From contig JAXHTH010000053.1 in assembly GCA_034211115.1 (NCBI GenBank), positions 1-19,995 on the forward strand: 19,995 nucleotides of DNA, given 5' to 3'. Both the position numbers and the translations under genes were made by a program. The notes beneath the pieces are model-generated. The model made no database searches. It was not told the DNA's origin and worked only from the letters and a program-made list of their open reading frames with translations. Source of the DNA: JAXHTH01 sp034211115 (GTDB taxonomy: Bacteria > Planctomycetota > Phycisphaerae > Phycisphaerales > SM1A02). Below, piece after piece: positions 8,277 to 15,250 of this stretch. Within the stretch, counting starts at the first letter, position 1. Each line of letters opens with the position of its first letter.

Positions 8277-9602
8277 ATGCCCGCGGAGGAGACCCCAGTC
8301 GCGATCACCGGCGTCGGTCCCGTCTCCGCGATCGGGGTCGGGCGCGAAGTCTTCTGGACCGCGCTCACGGAGGGACGATCGGGAATCGGTCCGGCCACGA
8401 TGTGCTGCGTGAAGGACTCACCGTCCAAGATCGCCGCGGAGGTGGACGCATTCGATCTCGACGACCACGTCGATCGCGGCCGTGTGCTTGCGCGCCGCAT
8501 GCCGCGCTCGGTCCAGTTCGCGCTGGCCGCGACGCAACTGGCGCTTGATGACGCGTTCTGGTCGCCTTCGCCCTACGAGCCTTCGCGGGTCGGCGTGGTG
8601 GTGGGAACGTCCGTCGCCAACCTGAACGAAGTTCTGCGTGCGACCGAAATCGCCGACGAAACGGGGGTTCTGCCGGCGCACGCGGCGTTCAATCTCTTCA
8701 ATCACGCCGCCGCCTGCATCATCGCGGCGCGTTTCGATCTGCGCGGACCGGTACGGACCACCTCCTGCGGCTGCAACTCCGGTCTCGATGCGATCGCGTG
8801 CGCAGCGGGGATGATCCGTGCCGATGAGGCCGACGCGGTGCTTGCGGTGGGGACGGATTGCGAGCTCGTGCCCGAGGTGTTCGCAGCGCTGAACGCCTCC
8901 GGCTCGCTGGCCACCCGGTACAACGACACGCCGGAGATCGGCTCGCGCCCGTTCGATGTCGACCGCGACGGAAACGTGCTCGGGGAAGGCGCCGCGGCCC
9001 TGCTGCTGGAGCGGGAGCCGGCCGCCCGCGGCCGGCGCGCTCCCGTGTACGCGCGATTCGGCGGCTATCGCATCTGCGCCGCCGGCCGACGACGACGCTA
9101 CGACCCCCGCGATCCCGACACCGATCCCGGCCCGTGCACGCAGGCCTTTCGAACACTTCTCGGCAGCCTGCGCTGGACGCCGGAGAGTGTCCATGCGATC
9201 AGCGCCAACGGATCGTCTTCGATCAACTACGATGCGCTGGAGGGGCGGGCGCTGGCCGCCGTGTTCGGCCGGCATCTCGAACGGCTCCCCATCCACTCGA
9301 CGAAGTCCATGCTCGGCCAGCATGGAGCCGGGTCATCATCGCTTCAGGCGACCGCGGTGGTGCTGTCGCTTCATGCACAGCGACTGCCCCCGACGATCAA
9401 CTGCGACACGCCCGACCCCGCCTGCGGATCGCTGTGCCTTTCGGCCGAGGCCGCGTCGCGGCCGCTCGGCCGAATCCTTGCCCACGCGATCGGCTTCGGC
9501 GGGTTCTACTACTCGGTGGGCGCGTTCGAAGCGGTGAATCGACGGCGGCCGCACGGCCCACCCGCCGCCGGATCGGCCGCAACGCGGAACGTGCCGGCGT
9601 AG
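8277..9602 (+). CDS. Divergent beta-ketoacyl synthase (FabF/KAS II-like fold)
   Basis: 441 residues from the ATG at 8277, which has GGAG about 5 nt upstream. The frame is open back to 7827, but that part overlaps the TPR gene and is not protein-like. The N-terminus 'PVAITGVGPVSAIGVGREVF' is the classical thiolase-fold start. The nucleophile region reads TTSCGCNSGLDAI. Aligned by eye to FabF (ACTSG), Cys166 is the nucleophile. 'SRPFDVDRDGNVLGEGAAAL' (about 223-241) and 'GFGGFYYSVGAF' (about 406-417) are standard synthase motifs. At the two catalytic His positions it has Asn311 (SANGSSS instead of NAHGTST) and Gln348 (KSMLGQHG instead of KSMTGHLLG), with His349 next door. Lys343 is kept. It may therefore be a chain-length-factor-like, decarboxylase-like or otherwise altered enzyme. 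No acyl-carrier protein or ketoreductase gene lies nearby. Confidence 0.88.
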   Translation: MPAEETPVAITGVGPVSAIGVGREVFWTALTEGRSGIGPATMCCVKDSPSKIAAEVDAFDLDDHVDRGRVLARRMPRSVQFALAATQLALDDAFWSPSPYEPSRVGVVVGTSVANLNEVLRATEIADETGVLPAHAAFNLFNHAAACIIAARFDLRGPVRTTSCGCNSGLDAIACAAGMIRADEADAVLAVGTDCELVPEVFAALNASGSLATRYNDTPEIGSRPFDVDRDGNVLGEGAAALLLEREPAARGRRAPVYARFGGYRICAAGRRRRYDPRDPDTDPGPCTQAFRTLLGSLRWTPESVHAISANGSSSINYDALEGRALAAVFGRHLERLPIHSTKSMLGQHGAGSSSLQATAVVLSLHAQRLPPTINCDTPDPACGSLCLSAEAASRPLGRILAHAIGFGGFYYSVGAFEAVNRRRPHGPPAAGSAATRNVPA

Positions 9603-9686
9603 AGGTCCGACGGCCCGGCCCATGCCCACGCGAGCCCACCGATGATCGTCCCGCCCTCGCGCGCGCCGCGGGAATTGCAGCGGCGA

Positions 9687-9716
9687 TTGATCCGGACCGC
9701 CCGCGGCTGCTATCAT
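9687..9716 (+). promoter_or_regulatory. Likely promoter of tRNA-Ser
   Basis: TTGATC (9687-9692), 18-nt spacer, TATCAT (9711-9716). This is the best consensus -10 in the window and lies about 50 nt upstream of the tRNA 5' end. Confidence 0.55.
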
Positions 9717-9767
9717 CGGCGCCGCGGTGACCCGCCTTTGCGGGGCCGTGAATGCGGTTTTGCCTTC

Positions 9768-9854
9768 GGACAGGTGGCGGAGCGGCTGAACGCGCCGGTC
9801 TCGAAAACCGGTTTGCCCTTCGGGGCAACGTGGGTTCGAATCCCACCCTGTCCG
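9768..9854 (+). tRNA. tRNA-Ser (anticodon CGA)
   Basis: 87 nt. The acceptor stem is GGACAGG (9768-9774) with CCTGTCC (9847-9853), followed by discriminator G at 9854. The anticodon arm is CCGGT-CTCGAAA-ACCGG, with anticodon CGA at 9802-9804 reading UCG. The long variable arm of a class II tRNA is TTGCCC-TTCG-GGGCAA. The T arm is GTGGG-TTCGAAT-CCCAC. CCA is not encoded; CTTTTCTC follows. Confidence 0.97.
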
Positions 9855-10079
9855 CTTTTCTCTTGCCATGTGCCGGGGGCGACGGCGGGATCGATGCCCT
9901 CCGGGGCTGCGATCGCAGGCTCGTGATCTGGTTCGTCCGATCGTCGATCCGCGCCGACGAGGGCATTCGATATAGTTCACGCGAGTGGATACCCGGCGAA
10001 TCGATCGGGCCGGAGCCCCGGCGGCGAGCTGTGATGATGCGCCGGCCCGAGGCGTCGGGATAATGCGGGTGAGAGTGCC

Positions 10080-11738
10080 ATGACCGAACAGGGGCGGGAA
10101 GCGGAGTTGCGGCTGGAGCCGATCGGCAGCCATCACCTCGGCCCGTTCGTGCTGTCCGGCGAGGTCGCGGCGCTGATCGGCCGGGCCGAGGAGTGCGCGG
10201 TCTGCCTGCCGGACCCGGCGGTCTCGCGGCGTCACGCCCAGCTCGCCCGACGCGGGGCGTACTGGCTGCTGACGGACCTGGAGAGCCGGCACGGGACGTT
10301 TCTCAACGGCATCCGCCTCCAGCCGCGCTCGCCGGCCGTCGTGGCGGAGGGCGATGTCCTTCGCCTGGGATCCTGCACGCTGCGGGCGGCGGGTCAGCCC
10401 GGCGGGTCCGCGCCACTGGCGACAATCGATGATGCGGCCAGCCCGGACACGATCGTCCAGCGCGTTCCCGAGCGCGAGATCGACTCCGTCGCCCATCGCC
10501 GGCTGGAGCTGTTCATCAACGGGGCGACGGCGATTCACCAGGCGCAGGACGAGGCGACGCTGGCGCGGGCGGTGCTGGAACTGGTCCTCTCGGGCACGGG
10601 TTTCCCCCGGGCGGCGGTGCTGCGGCACGTGGGGGCGACGGAGCAGGTCGAGCTGGTCGCCGGCCGCGAGGCGGGCGGGGTCGAGACCACGGCGTTCGCC
10701 TTCAGCCGCTCGCTGCTGCAGGAGGCGGCGGGCGGGCACATGGCCCGCCTGTCCCGCTCGTCGGGGCAGGCGTACGGCCAGAGCATCGAGCGGCTGGGTA
10801 TCACCCAGGCGGTGGCGGCGCCGATTCTGCTCGATGCCGTCGTCGTCGGCTACGTCTATCTCGACGCCCGGGAGAGCGAGCGGCCGGGCGATGCGGACGC
10901 GGCGGGGTTCTGTCATGCCGTGGCCCGGCTGGCGGGGCTGGCCCTGTCGAGCCTGAAGCGTGCGGAGCTGGAGGCGAGGCAGAAGCAGCTTGACGCCGAC
11001 CTGCGCGCCGCGCAGCTCGCCCAGGAGTTCCTGTGCCCCAAAGAGCGGGGGATGGTGGGGCCGCTGTCCTTCGCCGCCCAGACCTGCCCGGGCCGGATCG
11101 TGGCCGGCGATCTCTTCGACATCTTCGAACTCGATCGGGACCGGGTGGCGCTGTGCTGCGGCGACGTGACGGGGCAGGGGATGGGGGCGGCGATCATGAT
11201 GACCGCGATCCTCGCCCACCTCCGCGCGGCGCTGGCGCATGACGGCGAGCCTGAGGAGGCGGTCAATGACGTCAACCGGTACATCGCCCCGCGCTCGCCG
11301 GCGCACATGTTCGCCTCGCTGTGGGTGGCGGTGCTGGACCGGCGCGACGGCGTGCTGCGCTACGTCGACGCCGGGCACGGACACTGGCTGCTGCGGCGGC
11401 GGGGAAAGGCGCCGGCCCCCGGGCCGAGCCCGGCCCACCTGCTCGTGGGCATCGAGGCGGAGTATCGCTATGACGCGGCGCGGCTCGAGCTGCACCCCGG
11501 CGATCGCCTCATCCTCTACAGCGACGGCATCATCGAACATCGCGACGCGGCCGGGGAGGAGTTCGGCCACGACCGGCTGATCGACGCCGTCGCCGCCTCC
11601 GCTTCGCCCGACGCGGACGTGGTCGATGCGCTGACGGCTCTGCGCAAATTTGTCGGCGAGGCGGCATTTGCCGACGATACGACGATCGCGTCGATCGAAT
11701 ATACGGACGCGGCGATCGGCGAAGGCGGAAACGGGTGA
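10080..11738 (+). CDS. FHA-GAF-PP2C (SpoIIE/RsbU-like) serine phosphatase
   Basis: 552 residues, cytoplasmic, no signal or membrane segment. An N-terminal FHA domain (about 20-100), which binds phosphothreonine peptides, shows Gly34-Arg35, SRRH at 49-52 and SRHGTFLNG at 69-77. A GAF-like sensory domain follows (about 137-285), then a short helical linker (about 285-330). The C-terminal PPM/SpoIIE phosphatase domain has its metal-binding acidic residues in place: Asp344 (AGDLFD), Asp362 (GDVTGQGMG), Asp482 (YSDGI) and Asp532-Asp533 (FADDTT). The enzyme is therefore predicted to be active on phospho-Ser/Thr proteins, typically anti-sigma-factor antagonists. No partner switch genes are seen next to it. 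A weak GGTGAGAG precedes the ATG. The next gene is another signalling protein about 240 nt downstream on the same strand. Confidence 0.93.
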   Translation: MTEQGREAELRLEPIGSHHLGPFVLSGEVAALIGRAEECAVCLPDPAVSRRHAQLARRGAYWLLTDLESRHGTFLNGIRLQPRSPAVVAEGDVLRLGSCTLRAAGQPGGSAPLATIDDAASPDTIVQRVPEREIDSVAHRRLELFINGATAIHQAQDEATLARAVLELVLSGTGFPRAAVLRHVGATEQVELVAGREAGGVETTAFAFSRSLLQEAAGGHMARLSRSSGQAYGQSIERLGITQAVAAPILLDAVVVGYVYLDARESERPGDADAAGFCHAVARLAGLALSSLKRAELEARQKQLDADLRAAQLAQEFLCPKERGMVGPLSFAAQTCPGRIVAGDLFDIFELDRDRVALCCGDVTGQGMGAAIMMTAILAHLRAALAHDGEPEEAVNDVNRYIAPRSPAHMFASLWVAVLDRRDGVLRYVDAGHGHWLLRRRGKAPAPGPSPAHLLVGIEAEYRYDAARLELHPGDRLILYSDGIIEHRDAAGEEFGHDRLIDAVAASASPDADVVDALTALRKFVGEAAFADDTTIASIEYTDAAIGEGGNG

Positions 11739-11975
11739 GGCGGGGAAGGCGTGGGATCGGACCCCGCCGCGCATGCCCGGCGCCGTGATGCACGCTTCGT
11801 CTGATAAGCGTTCGCCGGGCGTTCGCCTGCGGCGGGCGGGCGGCTCTGACGCGCCGAACGCGGCGCGCCCGGAGAAGGCCGCATTAAGAAGGCGCTTAAG
11901 GCAAAACCTCGCTTCTGTCCGGGTCGATAGATGCGCATTCAGATGCGCATGGCGCCGATGTCCTGGGGGCGAACG

Positions 11976-13226
11976 ATGGAGTCAGGCAACCTGTCATTCA
12001 TTGCCCGGCAACCGATCTTCGATGCCGGCTACGAGGTCTTCGGGTACGAGCTGCTCTTCCGTTCGGGACCGGAGAACTACTTCATCGGTGCGGACGGCGA
12101 CGCGGCGTCGCGCAAGGTGGTCAGCGACAGCCTGTGCGTGCACGGGCTGGAGGCGCTGACGGCGGGACGGACGGCGTTCGTGAACGTGACCCGCCGCGTG
12201 CTCATCGACGAGATGTATACGATCCTGCCTCCCGAGTGCACCGTGCTCGAGGTGCTGGAGACGATCCCGCCCGACAGGGAGGTGATCCGTGCCTGCCGGA
12301 CGGCGCGCGAGAACGGCTACCGGCTGGCACTGGATGATTTCGTCTTCGATCCGCGCTACGAGGCGTTCCTGTCGGAGGTGGACATCGTCAAGGTGGACTG
12401 GGTCGCGACGACGGCGGTGCAGCGCCTCGCCATCAAGGGCCGCGCGGAGGCGACCGGATTCGACGTGCTGGCGGAAAAGGTCGAGACGTACGACGACGTG
12501 CACGAGGCGGCCCGCCTCGGCTGCCGCTACTTCCAGGGATTCTTCTTCTGCACGCCGGAGATGATCGCCACCCGCGACATTCCCGCCGTCAAGCTCAATT
12601 ACCTGCGCCTGCTCGATCAGATCAACCGGCCGGCGGTGGACGTGGACGAGTTGGGAGGAATCATCCACTGCGATACCGGCCTGTCGTACAAGCTGCTGAA
12701 ATACCTCAACAGCGTCGGGTTCGGCCTGCGCCATCGCGTGAACTCGATCAGGCACGCCATCACCCTGCTGGGCGAGAAGTCGGTGCGGAAATGGGCCTCG
12801 CTCATCGCCCTGACCAGCCTGAGCGAGGACAAGCCGTCCGAGCTGTGCCGCACGAGTCTCATCCGCGCGCGGTTCTGCGAGCTGGTCGGCCAACACACGA
12901 AGTTCCGCGGCCGCGAGCTCGATCTGTTCGTGCTCGGCCTGTTTTCGGTGATCGACGCGCTGCTGGATCGGCCCATGGAGCAGATCGTGAAGGATCTGCG
13001 CATCTGGCCGGAGGTGAAGAGCACCCTGCTGGGCGAGACGACGACGCTCAGTCCCGTCTTCGAGCTGGCCCTGGCCCTGGAACGCGGGCGATGGGACCAG
13101 GTCAGCCGCCTCACCCACCGGCTGTCGCTGACGGACGCGCAGATCCCCGCGGCGTACGAGTCGGCGATCCTCTGGGCGCACGGAATCCTGCCCGCGGGCC
13201 CGGGCGCCGCCGACCGCGCGGCGTGA
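11976..13226 (+). CDS. EAL-HDOD (YuxH-type) signalling protein
   Basis: About 416 residues from the ATG at 11976, chosen because the EAL domain starts immediately (MESGNLSFIARQPIFDAGYE) and GGGGG lies 6 nt upstream. In-frame ATGs at 11931, 11943, 11949 and 11958 would add an Arg/Met-rich stretch with no ribosome-binding site. The EAL-type domain (about 7-200) has ELL in place of EAL, FVN, LEVLE, LDDFVFD, VKVDW, AEKVE and FQGF. Several acidic and Lys positions survive, but the 'DDFG' loop is altered to DDFV, as in the YuxH family whose members are usually not active diesterases. The C-terminal HDOD domain (about 200-400) has GLSYKLLKYLNS and LLGEKSVRKW. The protein most likely acts as a c-di-GMP-related sensor or scaffold rather than an enzyme. 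Confidence 0.88.
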   Translation: MESGNLSFIARQPIFDAGYEVFGYELLFRSGPENYFIGADGDAASRKVVSDSLCVHGLEALTAGRTAFVNVTRRVLIDEMYTILPPECTVLEVLETIPPDREVIRACRTARENGYRLALDDFVFDPRYEAFLSEVDIVKVDWVATTAVQRLAIKGRAEATGFDVLAEKVETYDDVHEAARLGCRYFQGFFFCTPEMIATRDIPAVKLNYLRLLDQINRPAVDVDELGGIIHCDTGLSYKLLKYLNSVGFGLRHRVNSIRHAITLLGEKSVRKWASLIALTSLSEDKPSELCRTSLIRARFCELVGQHTKFRGRELDLFVLGLFSVIDALLDRPMEQIVKDLRIWPEVKSTLLGETTTLSPVFELALALERGRWDQVSRLTHRLSLTDAQIPAAYESAILWAHGILPAGPGAADRAA

Positions 13227-13261
13227 GGTCGCGTCGGCCGGGGCGTGTGGCGTGCGAACGG

Positions 13262-13287
13262 AAGCCCCGGGACGGGAGTTCCGAGGC
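13262..13287 (-). terminator. Hairpin in the convergent gap, probable terminator of the selenoprotein gene
   Basis: GCCCCGG (13264-13270) faces CCGAGGC (13281-13287) with a 10-nt loop. On the minus strand all seven positions pair (one G-U), while on the plus strand one is an A-C mismatch, so it favours the minus gene. The tail TTCCGTTCG is only moderately T-rich. Positions 13262-13279 are identical to 19285-19302 in another terminator. Confidence 0.45.
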
Positions 13288-13344
13288 GTTGGTTGATCAT
13301 CTCAGGGCCTCAGTGCTCCGCCCTTGGGCCTTTCGACTCTCGCT

Positions 13345-14865
13345 TCACGGGCATTCGCCCCAACTGCCGAGGAGTTCGAGAAGATCGGCGGTGTCGGTAT
13401 CGCCATCGCCGTCGACATCGCCATCGGGCGAGCCCCACGCCCAGAGGAGGAAGAGCAGGTCTGCCGCGCCGACCTGACCGTTCTGGTCAAAGTCCGCCGC
13501 GCAGGGCAAGGCATCGAACCACTCGAAGATCGCCTTCATGATCTTGAACCGGAATGCGGCGGCGCCCATGTTGCCGATCCCCTCGAACCCGAAGGCGAAA
13601 TACACAACCTGATACTCGCCTTCCCAGCGGAGCCCGGCCCACGCCTCGGGTCCGAGTTCGGCGTAGTGGAAGACGCCAACGGCGCCGTCCAGCGGCTCGA
13701 TCCGCGCGGGCGATGACTGGTTGCCCGCGCCGTCCGGCCCGAGGAGTCTGACCTCCCATTCGGCGAGGATGTCGTCACCGGTGAGCTCGAAGGCATCCAC
13801 CTCCTCGTCGATGAGGGACGCGTGCAGGTAGTCGTGATAGAACGCGGAGTCGCCGATGTCCTGTCCGATGTTCTGGCCGCTGATGAAGAGCTTTCCGCCC
13901 GCGTCGAGGTAGGCAGCGAGGTTGTCCTGATCGGTCTCCGTCAGCGTATCGACGGTGCTGTCTCCCGTGAGCCAGACGACGGCGCGGAACTCGTGCAGCG
14001 TCTCGAGGGGGGGCGACCCGCCCGCCTGGACATCCCAGATCTGCGAATGCGTCTGGAGGTTGCCCAGGGGGATCTCGAAGTATCCCTCATACGCCCGGCC
14101 CTCATCGTCATCGACGATGAGAATCGTCGGCGCGCCGAGCCGTCCGTGTCTCGATGTCTCCGCTTCGGCGACGATTCCGCGCCCGTCCAACGGTGGATCC
14201 GCCTCGTAGCACGGAGGAGGGTCTGCCAGATACTCGTCGAGAAAGGCCTCCAGATCGGCAGCCGGCGGCAGCGGCAGAGTCCACCACTGCCCGCCCGGCC
14301 GGAACCAGCCCCAGGGGGACTGGTAGATGATGGTGCCGTCGCAGTCGATCACGAATCCCGAATAGAAGCCGCCGCCTCCGTAGACCGCCCTGATCGCGTT
14401 GTCCTCGCCCAGCTCGCTGTTGATGTAATCCATCATCATGGGCATTTCGGCGTCCGGCTCGAGCTCGCTCTTCATCCAGCGGGCGCGCTCCGCGCGCTGC
14501 TCCATGGTGGTCGTCTCGAAGTAGCGATGCGTCCACCCCAGATCGATCGTCTCGAAGCCCGGAGCGAACGGGTGCTCCTCGGGGTGCGCCTCCTTGCCGT
14601 AGATCCAGACGAAGTTCACGGCATCTCGATACTTCTGATACAAGCCTTCCAGGACCTGGAAGTTGAGGTACGCGGGCTGTCACGTGCAGGATGAGACGAC
14701 GAGCACGAGGGGTCTCCCGTCGATCATGTCCGCCATGCTGACCGGGTTGAAGTTCTCATCGACGCTGTCGAACAGCGGCGCCCTGAACTGCGCGCGGGCC
14801 GTCGTCATCGGTCCGACGACAGCCATGACGACCAACGCCGCCGTCAATCGATTTGCCGTGGCCAT
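13345..14865 (-). CDS. Exported deiodinase-like selenoprotein with C-terminal dockerin-like module (Sec at TGA 14680-14682)
   Basis: 506 residues if the in-frame TGA is read as selenocysteine. Starts at ATG 14865-14863 with GAGGTGA about 7 nt upstream. A signal peptide (MATANRLTAALVVMAVVGPM, cleavage after Ala-Arg-Ala at 25) exports it. Residues about 40-205 match the iodothyronine deiodinase thioredoxin-like fold: RPLVLVVSSCT-Sec62-QP, then 'VNFVWIYGKEAHPEEH' with the family's E-A-H motif (Glu92, His94), and 'GFVIDCDGTIIYQSPWGWF'. Residues about 245-452 form a second domain starting APTILIVDDDEG, common in secreted proteins. Residues 455-506 are the dockerin-like module. The activity is probably a thiol/selenol redox or reductive dehalogenation reaction; the true substrate is unknown, since bacteria lack thyroid hormone. 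Ordinary callers would report a 61-residue stub and a separate long frame beginning near 14643. A nonsense mutation is the alternative, but the hairpin and motif argue against it. Confidence 0.9.
14641..14665 (-). promoter_or_regulatory. Bacterial SECIS element
   Basis: On the mRNA, CTTCCAG (14662-14656) pairs perfectly with CTGGAAG (14652-14646) around a GUC triloop (14655-14653). A lower CAA/TTG stem closes after a 2-nt bulge (14665-14663 with 14643-14641). The hairpin begins 18 nt, and the loop 25 nt, after the UGA. Bacterial SECIS elements are coding-region hairpins at about this distance with a G, usually GU, at the start of the apical loop, which SelB recognises. The loop context CAGGUC resembles that of E. 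coli fdhF. Confidence 0.8.
14680..14682 (-). other. Selenocysteine codon (UGA recoding site)
   Basis: The reverse complement of TCA at 14680-14682 is TGA, directly following Ser-Cys-Thr and preceding Gln-Pro. The frame stays open for a further 444 codons with deiodinase-like and then dockerin-like sequence. The position is exactly that of Sec in SCT-Sec-PP of deiodinases. Confidence 0.88.
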
Positions 14866-15157
14866 CCTGAATCACCTCGCTTCTTCGAGTTTGCCGTTCC
14901 GGCGCCGACTACGATACCGGGGCCGCGACCGTAAGGTGCGGACGTCCCCCATCCGCACTCTTTACTGAATCATCCCCGACCCGTAATCATTCCGCGACCG
15001 GCACACGAACGCCTTACAGCATTGGCGTTTATCGTGATCGAGTTATCAGGCGGAGACTTCCCGCGGAGCCGGTGCTGCGCGCTTCGGCCGCGCCGCCCGC
15101 GTGACTGCCCCGGGGCCGCCGCCCGGCGCGGGCGGATGCCCCTCGGGCGGCCGGGTC

Positions 15158-15195
15158 GGAAAGGAAAACGCCCCGGCCTGCGAACACCGGGGCGT
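15158..15195 (-). terminator. Rho-independent terminator of the octaheme cytochrome gene
   Basis: Perfect 9-bp stem ACGCCCCGG (15068+100 to 15176, i.e. 15168-15176) with CCGGGGCGT (15187-15195) and a 10-nt loop. On the minus strand it is followed by TTTTCCTTTCC. It starts 55 nt beyond the stop codon. Confidence 0.8.
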
Positions 15196-15250
15196 CAGTT
15201 CGGTCAATGTCTCTCCGACGAACGCTCTCGCGTTCGGCGTTGCCTTCGCT

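Noticed and set aside
9397..9966. Minus-strand open frame of 189 codons with 'RVGFEPTLPRRANRF'-like sequence
   Set aside because: It is the familiar spurious translation of the complement of a tRNA-Ser gene, which lies at 9768-9854.
9336..11774. 812-codon minus-strand open frame
   Set aside because: It is antisense to the ketosynthase, tRNA and FHA-GAF-PP2C genes, and its sequence is Arg/Pro/His-rich with no domain; a GC-rich shadow.
11931..11975. Earlier ATG starts for the EAL-HDOD gene
   Set aside because: They add a short Arg/Met-rich stretch with no ribosome-binding site and no homology to the start of the EAL domain; not fully excluded.
14641..14865. Reading the deiodinase-like locus as a pseudogene with a nonsense mutation, or as two genes
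   Set aside because: The frame is uninterrupted apart from one TGA at the exact Sec position of the family, with a SECIS-like hairpin after it, and there is no ribosome-binding site for a second gene start near 14643.
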